Shown: in pieces, positions 42,296 to 49,544 of the stretch
Numbering within the stretch: the stretch's first letter is position 1
Layout: every line of letters begins with the position of its first letter
From: Kuafuiihalomonas sp964473255
GTDB taxonomy: Bacteria > Myxococcota > Kuafuiibacteriia > Kuafuiibacteriales > Kuafuiibacteriaceae
DNA length: 64,000 nucleotides
Direction of reading: 5' to 3'
Assembly (NCBI GenBank): GCA_964473255.1
Contig: CAYYOT010000017.1
Location: forward strand, 1-64,000
Notes under the pieces: model-generated
The model's database searches: none
Told to the model about the DNA's origin: nothing
The model's input: only the letters and a program-made list of their open reading frames with translations
Program-made: the position numbers and the translations under genes

Positions 42296-43812
42296 GCTCC
42301 GCCGAGGACGCGGACAAAAAGCCCACCTGGAGCCTGGCGGTGGGCCTGTCGTTTTCCGCGCTCGCCGCCGCGTACGTTTTCTTCTCCGGGCGCTATCTGC
42401 CCTACTACGACCTCCCGTGGCATACCGGACTCGCCGCGGTGCTGGGCACCGGACACGAGACGGGAGCCGACGGGTACTTCGTTCGAACCTGGCGCCCCTC
42501 CCCGTACCTCTTGTTCTATGCCGCCGTCGCCCTTCTCACGAAGCTCGGCGTACATGCCGAGGTTGGAGCCAAGCTTTGCTTCTGCGCTTCGGCGGCGCTC
42601 TGGACGTGGGGGGCGATGCGCGTCTGCCGGATCTACGGGCGCGACGCGCGGATGGGATTCATCGGCTCCATCGCGATGTTCGGAGGATCCCTGGGCCGCG
42701 GCTTCGGCTCCTTCGTCTTCGCGCAGCCTCTGATTCTCTTTGCCATCGCCGACTTCGAGCTTCTGTTGCGAAAGCCGTCACCGCGGCGAGCCGTCGTCCT
42801 GTCGCTTGTCTTGAGTCTCGCCTTCTTGGGTCACGGCCTGGTGTTCTTGTTCGCGACCTTTTTCATCGCCGTGCGGCTCGCCGTGCACATGATGCGGAGC
42901 GGCGACCGTTGGCCCACGGTGGTCCGACTGGCCGGCATCTACGTCCTTCCTATCCTCTTGGCCCTTCCCACGCTGATTCCTCGGCTCTACGAGCCGCATC
43001 TCACGCCGGACTTCGCTCGCATGGGTCTGGGACCGACCGATCTTGCCGTCTGGACCAGCCCCGTCGACGTCGCGAGGGCTCTCTGGTTCGATACGCTGGA
43101 CCGGGGAGGTCGCGGGCATGAGGTGACCGCCTGGCTGCTCGTTGGGCTGAGTGCCGTCTGGTGGGCGCTGACCGTGTGGTCTCGACCGCGCTGGATGGTC
43201 ACCGATGCCGTTTTTGGATTGCTGGTCGGGTCGGCCGTGGCCTTCACGTTCTTTGGGCCCGAGTCACTCCTTTGGCCGGTCTCGTTCTGGCTCGTCGAGC
43301 GTCGCATGTCGGCCCTTGCCCTGCTCCTCGTGCTGCTGCTTCCCAAGCCGAGGCTGAGCCACGTGACGGCGGCTTTGGGTCTGGTGGTCGTCGCCCACAA
43401 CGCCTGGGCCAACGGAGCCGCGGTGCGGAGTTTCAACGAGCGCGCGCGAGGGTTCAGCGAGGTTCGCGCGCGGGTTCCCCAGGGCGCGCGCGTGCTGCCT
43501 CTGAACGATGGCACGGTGCCCTACGTAGGGGGTCTGCCGTGGCTCCTTCTGGCCGATGGGGTCGCATTCATGCCGATCCACGACGTTCCTACCGAGACGC
43601 CGGTGCACCGCAAGGATCCGAATCACCCCGCCGCGCCGCGGGCCGCGGCGTTTCGCGCCGCCCGCTTCGGAAACGACTACGACTTCGTCCTGCTGCTCGG
43701 AAGGAAGGAGCGTCGTCGGCTCGATGTCGATCCCGCCCTCCATCGCGTCGGTGAGTCGGGTCCGTGGACCTTGTATCGGCTGGCCGACCCGGCGCCGCGC
43801 CCAACCGAATAG
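42292..43812 (+). CDS. Hypothetical multi-pass membrane protein with C-terminal soluble domain
   Basis: 506 residues from a TTG start (TTGA overlap with the preceding stop; GGAGAG upstream). Roughly ten membrane helices between residues ~12 and 390, a first loop GRYLPYYDLPWHTGLAAVLG containing an acidic residue in a GT-C-like position, and a soluble tail from ~395 (ARVPQGARVLPLNDGTVPYVGG ... RKERRRLDVDP). It may be a second GT-C-type transferase or a partner of the first; the family is not recognised. It is coupled to the ArnT-like gene. Confidence 0.7.
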   Translation: MSSAEDADKKPTWSLAVGLSFSALAAAYVFFSGRYLPYYDLPWHTGLAAVLGTGHETGADGYFVRTWRPSPYLLFYAAVALLTKLGVHAEVGAKLCFCASAALWTWGAMRVCRIYGRDARMGFIGSIAMFGGSLGRGFGSFVFAQPLILFAIADFELLLRKPSPRRAVVLSLVLSLAFLGHGLVFLFATFFIAVRLAVHMMRSGDRWPTVVRLAGIYVLPILLALPTLIPRLYEPHLTPDFARMGLGPTDLAVWTSPVDVARALWFDTLDRGGRGHEVTAWLLVGLSAVWWALTVWSRPRWMVTDAVFGLLVGSAVAFTFFGPESLLWPVSFWLVERRMSALALLLVLLLPKPRLSHVTAALGLVVVAHNAWANGAAVRSFNERARGFSEVRARVPQGARVLPLNDGTVPYVGGLPWLLLADGVAFMPIHDVPTETPVHRKDPNHPAAPRAAAFRAARFGNDYDFVLLLGRKERRRLDVDPALHRVGESGPWTLYRLADPAPRPTE

Positions 43813-43864
43813 CCGAGCGTCTTTTTTTACCACGAGTCGATCGGATGAAGGACACTCATCGGCG

Positions 43865-45295
43865 ATGAAGGCCTGGCCCGTAGCAGCCCTCGCTCTGGCC
43901 GCCGCCTGCTCCGACGATCCCGGAACCGGCGCTCGTCCCGATGCGGGCGGCGGAGCCAGGTTCGACTCGGGCCTCGACGACCTCTGTGCACGGGTGGACC
44001 TCGATCGGATCGACGTCGACTTCGGGCCGGTGCTGCTCGGTGAGACGGGCGGTGAAGCCCTGACCCTGACCTCATCATGCGCCCAGACGGTCGATGTGAC
44101 GATCGACCTACCCCGGTGCACGTCCGACGCGGTCTTCTGCCTCGATTCGAGCCTCGGACCGGTCGACGAGCTCCCGCTTCGGCCCGGTGCGAGCGAAACG
44201 CTCTCGCTGACCTTCCGTCCGGAGGAGGCGACGAGCTCCAGCGAGCAAATGGAGATCCGTTGGGGCGACCTGCTCTTTCAGCGGGAGACGATCGCTCTCC
44301 GCGGGCTGGGTACGGCATCCTTGGACACCGACATCGAGGTCATTCCTGCTCAGCTCGACTTCGGCTGTAGCTCCACGGTCGCGCCGTCCCGCCGGACGGT
44401 GCTGGTCGCGAACGTCGGCTTCGAAGACCTCGTCATTCAGGAGATCGTCGTCGATACCGCGGGTACGGACGCCTTCGTCTCCCCCGACGCGGCTCCCGCG
44501 ACCGTCGCCCCGGGCGGAGCCCACGTCGTGACCATCGAGTTTTCTCCGCCCGATGATGGACGGGTCGAAAGCGGGATGCTGATCCGCTCGAACGACCCCG
44601 ACGAACCAGAAGTGGAAGTTCGGCTCCGGGGAGAGTGCGTGGTGAGCAGCGCATGCCGGTTCGAGGTCTCCGGCGACCGCCCCTTACGGCTCGGACGCAC
44701 GCGGGTCGGGTCGGCATCGCGCCGGGCCTTCACCATCGAAAACGTAGGAACGGGGGCCTGTTTGGTTTCTCAGCCGTCGTTGGCCGAAGAGTGCTCATCG
44801 ACGATGGCGCTGGCCGAGCCCTTCGACTCACTTCTGCTGTCCCCGAATGCAAGTCTTACCCTCGCCGTGTCCTTCGACCCGACCGACGCGGGGGCCGAGC
44901 GCTGCCTGGGGTCTTTCGGCATGAGCAATCCCGATAGTCCGTTCAACGCCTTCGCCGTGACCGCCACCGCCAGCGCAATCTGGCTGGCATCGTCGCCCCC
45001 GCACCTCGACTTTGGGCAGGTCTTTGAGCCCGTCGTCACCGCCACCGTCTCGGTACGAAATCCCGAGTCGGTGCCCGCTTCGATCGAGGCGGTCCAGCTG
45101 GAGGCAGACGACAGGTACTTCGACGTCGACCCCTTCGCTCCGACGATGCTGCTTCCCGGGGAGACACTTGAACTCCGGGTCCACTTCACCCGGCGCGAGC
45201 GCCTCGGCGATCATGCGGGAGCACTGGTCTTGACCGTGGAGATGGACGGCGTACGCCATGAGCTGATCGTAGGTCTCGAAGCCGAAATCGAGTGA
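43865..45295 (+). CDS. Lipoprotein with ASH/choice-of-anchor-D-type repeats
   Basis: 476 residues from ATG 43865 (MKAWPVAALALAAACSDDPG, lipobox Cys15). At least four beta-sandwich units of about 100 residues repeat the pattern LDFGxV...xxVxVxNxGxxxLxI...F...P...LxPG...L.V.F.P; examples begin at IDVDFGPVLLGETGG, LDFGCSSTVAPSRRTVLVANVG, LRLGRTRVGSASRRAFTIENVG and LDFGQVFEPVVTATVSVRN. These are common in myxobacterial surface lipoproteins. Cysteines occur in pairs that may cross-link the repeats. The ligand is unknown. It ends 6 bases from the convergent CRTAC1 gene. Confidence 0.82.
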   Translation: MKAWPVAALALAAACSDDPGTGARPDAGGGARFDSGLDDLCARVDLDRIDVDFGPVLLGETGGEALTLTSSCAQTVDVTIDLPRCTSDAVFCLDSSLGPVDELPLRPGASETLSLTFRPEEATSSSEQMEIRWGDLLFQRETIALRGLGTASLDTDIEVIPAQLDFGCSSTVAPSRRTVLVANVGFEDLVIQEIVVDTAGTDAFVSPDAAPATVAPGGAHVVTIEFSPPDDGRVESGMLIRSNDPDEPEVEVRLRGECVVSSACRFEVSGDRPLRLGRTRVGSASRRAFTIENVGTGACLVSQPSLAEECSSTMALAEPFDSLLLSPNASLTLAVSFDPTDAGAERCLGSFGMSNPDSPFNAFAVTATASAIWLASSPPHLDFGQVFEPVVTATVSVRNPESVPASIEAVQLEADDRYFDVDPFAPTMLLPGETLELRVHFTRRERLGDHAGALVLTVEMDGVRHELIVGLEAEIE

Positions 45296-45301
45296 ACGAA
45301 G

Positions 45302-47026
45302 TCAGCGGAGTTCGAGCGTGCGGTTGCCTTCGACGTTGATCGCCGAGAGCTCGCGGCCATCGGGCCAGATTGCCGCAACCCATTCTGCACCCGTCCATTG
45401 CCCGAGGCCGAACCGAACCGAAGTTGCATTTTGCGAGGCGCGGCTCGACCCGCCGTTGATGTCCCGAAACTGAACGACCCCGCCCGTCTTCACCACGACG
45501 CGAGCCGATACGCCTCCCTTCTCGCCGGTCCGAGGGGTCTCGGGGATGCGTACTTCGAGCCATCGGTTCGTGCCGAAAGGCGTTTCGTTTCGATAGAGGT
45601 TGATCCGTGAACCGTCGGTCGTTCCGGTGACGACATCGACGGCGCCATCGTGGTCGTAGTCGGCAAAAGCAACGGCCACGTTGTGGGCAAAGCGTCCGTT
45701 GACGTTCGCATGGGGCCAAGCCTGCTCATCGAACTCGGGCGGTAAGGTTCGTCGATGTGTAAAGGAGAGGTAGGGGCGGTTGTCTTCCTGCGCCACGAAG
45801 ATGTCGGGCCACGCATCGGCGTTGAAGTCCTCGAATCCCAGACCCCAGCCGTAGGTCCCCTCCGTACCCGCGCGCCGCGTAATGTTGACGAACACACCGT
45901 CCGCGCCCCCGAGATAGAGCGGGTTGTTTCCGATGTTGGACACGTAGTAGTCCAGGAAGCCGTCACGGTTGATGTCGGCGGCGTCGATCCCCATCGGATG
46001 ACCCACTGGATTCGAGAGGTCCGCCGACGCCCTGACGTCGACGAAGGTTGGGCCGGGATCGTTCTGCAGGAGTACGCGGTTCAGCTGATTGTCCCCGCGG
46101 TCGTTCCAGACCCACAGGTCCTGATCGCCATCATTGTCGTAGTCGCTCCAGAAGACCGCACACGGATTGCCGGTCGGGGATGCCGCGGCACGGGTAGCTT
46201 CGGTCACGTCGCGAAACGTGCCGTCGCCCAGGTTCTTGAGGAGGTACAGGCGCGCATCCTGAGATTCGAAAGCGTTGGACGCCACCACGACGTCGAGCCA
46301 ACCATCGCCGTCGAAGTCGCCCCACGAGGCGATCTTGCTCCGGCCGTCCGCGGCCCTTCGCTCGGAAGACGGCGGTCCGCCGGCCCCTGCGGCCGCGGTC
46401 GCATCGGCGAATCGGCCGGTCCCGTCGTTTTTCAGCAGAACGTCGCGGGGATGCGTGCCGACGTACAGGTCGAGGTCCCCGTCGGCGTCGTAGTCGGCCG
46501 CCGCCACCGAGTAGGTGTCGCGCCCCTCGAGGACGGCACGAACACCCGATTCTCGGGTTGCGTCGGTGAACGTTCCGTCCCCATCGTTGAGCCAGAGCTG
46601 GGACGGAATCCGCTCACCGCGTAGACCGTTGGCGATGAAGATGTCCTCGAAGCCGTCGCCGTCGACGTCGATGAAACCTACGCCCACCCCGTGCTGGTTG
46701 CCCCCCGCGATCGCGTCGGCCAGCCCCGCCTCGAGGGCGACTTCGCGGAGCCGAACGGCTCCGGACTCGATCCGCTCCGCCTCCGGAACGGGTCGCGCGA
46801 CGTGACCGTGGTCGACGGCCGACGCGAACGTGATGGGGTTCCACGTGAAGACGGCGGAAAACGAACTCGGTATCCCTCCGTCAGTCGAAGCAGCATCGAA
46901 CCGTAGCGAGGCGTCGCGCCCGAGCGTCGCATCGGACAGACGACCGACGTCGTCCGCATCGGAGCTGCACCCCATGGCTGCGGCCATCAGCGGCACGAGG
47001 ACGATGGCGATCGAGCGTTCAGCCAC
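45302..47026 (-). CDS. CRTAC1-type lipoprotein (FG-GAP/VCBS repeats with ASPIC/UnbV domain)
   Basis: 574 residues from a GTG at 47026 with GGAG four bases upstream (the frame is open 9 codons earlier). Signal VAERSIAIVLVPLMAAAMGCSSD has lipobox Cys20. Six or more calcium-type repeats occur along the chain: DVDGDGFEDIFI, DYDADGDLDLYV, DFDGDGWLDVVV, DYDNDGDQDLWV, DINRDGFLDYYV and DYDHDGAVDVV, so a beta-propeller is likely. The last ~90 residues (RWLEVRIPETPRTGEKGGV ... ELSAINVEGNRTLEL) match the ASPIC/UnbV domain. It is an exported binding protein of unknown ligand. Confidence 0.88.
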   Translation of the reverse strand: MAERSIAIVLVPLMAAAMGCSSDADDVGRLSDATLGRDASLRFDAASTDGGIPSSFSAVFTWNPITFASAVDHGHVARPVPEAERIESGAVRLREVALEAGLADAIAGGNQHGVGVGFIDVDGDGFEDIFIANGLRGERIPSQLWLNDGDGTFTDATRESGVRAVLEGRDTYSVAAADYDADGDLDLYVGTHPRDVLLKNDGTGRFADATAAAGAGGPPSSERRAADGRSKIASWGDFDGDGWLDVVVASNAFESQDARLYLLKNLGDGTFRDVTEATRAAASPTGNPCAVFWSDYDNDGDQDLWVWNDRGDNQLNRVLLQNDPGPTFVDVRASADLSNPVGHPMGIDAADINRDGFLDYYVSNIGNNPLYLGGADGVFVNITRRAGTEGTYGWGLGFEDFNADAWPDIFVAQEDNRPYLSFTHRRTLPPEFDEQAWPHANVNGRFAHNVAVAFADYDHDGAVDVVTGTTDGSRINLYRNETPFGTNRWLEVRIPETPRTGEKGGVSARVVVKTGGVVQFRDINGGSSRASQNATSVRFGLGQWTGAEWVAAIWPDGRELSAINVEGNRTLELR

Positions 47027-47095
47027 GTCGCTCCATACCAACGGACCTCGCATTCCGGCGAATCGAAAGGTCTACCGGGCCGACTCGCGCCCGGG

Positions 47096-47575
47096 TCAGG
47101 GCCTGGAGTCGTAGCGCCAGGACTTTTCGACCAGCAGCGTGGAGCCCAAACCAAAGTACATGCCCGAAAACGGCTTTCCCGTCTCCAGGTCGTACATGGT
47201 GAGATGCGGCCATCCGCTGCCGTTGAGGTCCATCGTGAGCTCGAAGGTGCCTCGACCGCGCGTGAGTGCCAAGGACGAGCCGCGCGACTGCGGTGCATCC
47301 TCATGAGCCGTGACCGACAGGAGAAGGTTGGCCTCGGAGCGCGATTCCAGGATGTACGCGCCGCGAACGACGTAGCGACCTCCCGGCTCCAGCTCGGGGC
47401 GATCGCCGAAGACCCCGTCGATCCGAATGCTGTCCCCAGCCGAGAACTCCACCGCTCCAATTTGGAAGGCAACCTCGACCAAGTCGTCGTCTCGCGTACC
47501 GTCCGCGCTACGGCAGCCGAACGCCCCCAGCAACCCGACGACGGCCACCGCCCCCGTGATGAGCCTGTGCACCAC
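47096..47575 (-). CDS. Hypothetical lipoprotein
   Basis: 159 residues, not recognised. Lipoprotein signal MVHRLITGAVAVVGLLGAFGC with lipobox Cys21. The rest is beta-rich by composition (LVEVAFQIGAVEF, RYVVRGAYILESRSEANLLLSV, GTFELTMDLNGSGWPHLTMYDL) and carries no catalytic motif I know. It is 69 bases upstream (in transcription order) of the CRTAC1-type lipoprotein on the same strand. Confidence 0.65.
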   Translation of the reverse strand: MVHRLITGAVAVVGLLGAFGCRSADGTRDDDLVEVAFQIGAVEFSAGDSIRIDGVFGDRPELEPGGRYVVRGAYILESRSEANLLLSVTAHEDAPQSRGSSLALTRGRGTFELTMDLNGSGWPHLTMYDLETGKPFSGMYFGLGSTLLVEKSWRYDSRP

Positions 47576-47676
47576 GGAATCGTAGCAGCGGTTCTCGAGT
47601 CGGCCAATCCGACGAATATCGGAGCCAAGTGCGGCTTTTCCTCGAAGACGCGGCCGGCCCGAGCGACGATTCAGTC

Positions 47677-48072
47677 ATGCTCTGGCTCGCCGTCGTCCTC
47701 GCTGCCGCCACCGGAACCCCCGAGCCGCAGAGCGTGCTCGGGAAGGAGCTGCAGGTGTGCTCCAAGGACCCGCTGACCGGCTGGTTTCGCGACGGCTACT
47801 GCCGGACCGACGAGCGGGACCGCGGACTGCACGTCGTCTGCGCCTCGGTCACCGAAGTGTTTCTGCAGTACAGCCGTGAGCAGGGCAACGACCTCGTAAC
47901 ACCGTCGCCCGACCACCGCTTTCCCGGCCTGAAACCTGGCGACCGCTGGTGCGTGTGCGCCGCTCGATGGCTGCAGGCCCATCGAGCGGGGAAGGCTCCG
48001 CCCATCGTGCCCGAGGCTTCCGACGACAAAGCGCTCACGGTCATACCCAAGACGCTAATAACGCCGCTGTAG
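47677..48072 (+). CDS. DUF2237 family protein with an N-terminal signal-like helix
   Basis: 131 residues from ATG 47677; an in-frame start 16 codons earlier (47629) is possible. After a short hydrophobic helix (MLWLAVVLAAATGTPEPQ), the DUF2237 pattern is clear: QVCSKDPLTGWFRDGYCRTDERDRGLHVVC, EVFLQYSREQGNDLVTPSPDHRFPGLKPGDRWCVC, then AARWLQAHRAGKAPPIVPEAS. The four to five cysteines are conserved. Family members are normally cytoplasmic, so the signal-like N-terminus is unusual. Function is unknown. Confidence 0.82.
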   Translation: MLWLAVVLAAATGTPEPQSVLGKELQVCSKDPLTGWFRDGYCRTDERDRGLHVVCASVTEVFLQYSREQGNDLVTPSPDHRFPGLKPGDRWCVCAARWLQAHRAGKAPPIVPEASDDKALTVIPKTLITPL

Positions 48073-48088
48073 ACGAAGGAGAACGTCT

Positions 48089-48688
48089 CTATCGAGAGGC
48101 TCGAGCGATCCGCAGTCGGTCGACGCGGTGAAGGGTCACGGTTGCGGTCCCGCTGGTCGCCAGCAGATGGCGTCGTTGGGCGTCGAGCGACAGCACGGAA
48201 GCCGGCGCCCGCCGCAGCTGGGCGTCGCAGAGGCTGCCGTGGACCTCGAAGCGGCCATGCCGGTCGACGAGCAGAAGGACGAACGAGCACGGGATGTCTT
48301 CTTCCCGCGACACGTACAGGTCGGATGGGTCCGTGGCCGGAAGCCGGTGGGCGACGAATTCGCCGGAGCGTTGACCGGCATGCCAACGCCCCGTGATGCG
48401 GTCGCGATGCACTTCCGCGTGGACCGTCCCGTCGTCGGTCTCGGCTTGGAGGTTTGGACCCGCCGTGGCCGGCATCGAGACGAGCACGTCGTCCCGGACT
48501 CCCCGGGCCGTAGGACTCGACCGCACGAACCAATAGACGTCGAGCGAAGTGTGTCCGTTCGATTCATCCTCGGTCGTCTTGACGAGCGCAACCGCACTGC
48601 CGTCCTCGAGCACCGGAGCGACGAACGTCGTCGACTCCTGACAGGCCGCGAGCAAAGCGATACCTGCGAGAGCACCGCCGCGGGCCAT
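48089..48688 (-). CDS. Hypothetical lipoprotein
   Basis: 199 residues from ATG 48688, because MARGGALAGIALLAACQES is a lipoprotein signal (Cys16). A beta-rich soluble part follows (DVYWFVRSSPTARGVRDDVLVSM ... DIPCSFVLLLVDRHGRFEVHGSLC), with one likely disulfide pair. It is not recognised. It is divergent from the DUF4336 gene across 119 bases and ends 16 bases from the convergent DUF2237 gene. Confidence 0.62.
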   Translation of the reverse strand: MARGGALAGIALLAACQESTTFVAPVLEDGSAVALVKTTEDESNGHTSLDVYWFVRSSPTARGVRDDVLVSMPATAGPNLQAETDDGTVHAEVHRDRITGRWHAGQRSGEFVAHRLPATDPSDLYVSREEDIPCSFVLLLVDRHGRFEVHGSLCDAQLRRAPASVLSLDAQRRHLLATSGTATVTLHRVDRLRIARASR

Positions 48689-48807
48689 ACGTCCATGCTG
48701 AGGAGCCCCGGGTAGTGCTGTCAACGAAGGTAGCGGCCGGCGTTGACCGTCAGCCGCACTTGACAAACCGCGTCACAAATCCCTGAGCAAGCGCAGGAGA
48801 ATCGAGC

Positions 48808-49515
48808 ATGCTTCAGCCTTTTGGACCCGACGTCTGGTTTCATGATTACGACCTCTTTCTTCCCGGCGGGATTCACTTTCCGGGGCGCATGACGGTCGTT
48901 CGGCTCCCGGGCGAGGGGGAGCTATGGCTCCACTCCCCGATTCCGATCGACGACGACTTGGCTCACGAGCTCGATGCGCTCGGCCCGGTGCGGCACATCG
49001 TAGCCCCCAACAAGGTCCATCACCTCCATGTCCCGGCAGCCATGGCCCGCTACCCGGAGGCTCGCGTTTGGGGTGCGCCCGGCCTCTACAAGAAGCGGAA
49101 GGACATCGCGTTCACGGACAAGTTGACCGCGGACGCCCCCCAGTTCTGGTCATCGGTCCTTGAACAGCACGTGGTGGGCGGTGCGCCGTGGGTGAACGAG
49201 GTCGTGTTCTTTCATCGGCCCAGCACGACCCTTATCGTGACCGACCTGGTGTTCAACGTTTACGAGTGCAAAGGGCTGCTTTCGCCCCTGGTCTTCCGGA
49301 TGGCCGGCGCCTATCGCCGGCTGGCGCAGAGCCGACTCCTTCGACGTAGCGTGAAGGACCGCGCTGCTTTCGCGAACTCGGGACGGACGGTCCTGACTTG
49401 GGACTTCGATCGGGTGCTCATGGCGCACGGCCGACCTCTGGCCCCGTTCGAAGGCCAGCCTTCACCCAAAGACCAGCTCTGCAAAGCACTGGCTTGGATG
49501 CTGGAGGGCGGATGA
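48808..49515 (+). CDS. DUF4336 family protein
   Basis: 235 residues. The opening ...FGPDVWFHDYDLFLPGGIHFPGRMTVVRL and the run ELWLHSPIPIDDDLAHELDALG, VRHIVAPNKVHHLHV, RVWGAPGLYKKRKDI, EVVFFHRPSTTLIVTDLVFNVY match DUF4336, a metallo-beta-lactamase-like fold whose members lack most of the zinc motif; here NKVHHLH remains. Function is unknown. A TTGACA 42 bases upstream has a weak -10 and AGGAG precedes the ATG. It ends 29 bases before the triple-fusion gene, which is on the other strand. Confidence 0.85.
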   Translation: MLQPFGPDVWFHDYDLFLPGGIHFPGRMTVVRLPGEGELWLHSPIPIDDDLAHELDALGPVRHIVAPNKVHHLHVPAAMARYPEARVWGAPGLYKKRKDIAFTDKLTADAPQFWSSVLEQHVVGGAPWVNEVVFFHRPSTTLIVTDLVFNVYECKGLLSPLVFRMAGAYRRLAQSRLLRRSVKDRAAFANSGRTVLTWDFDRVLMAHGRPLAPFEGQPSPKDQLCKALAWMLEGG

Positions 49516-49544
49516 TGGCGAGCCCGCCCGAAGGTCACCTACGC

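Noticed and set aside
48765..48790. Firm promoter for the DUF4336 gene
   Set aside because: A TTGACA is present but the possible -10 (CTGAGC/TGAGCA) matches poorly, so it is mentioned only in the gene entry.
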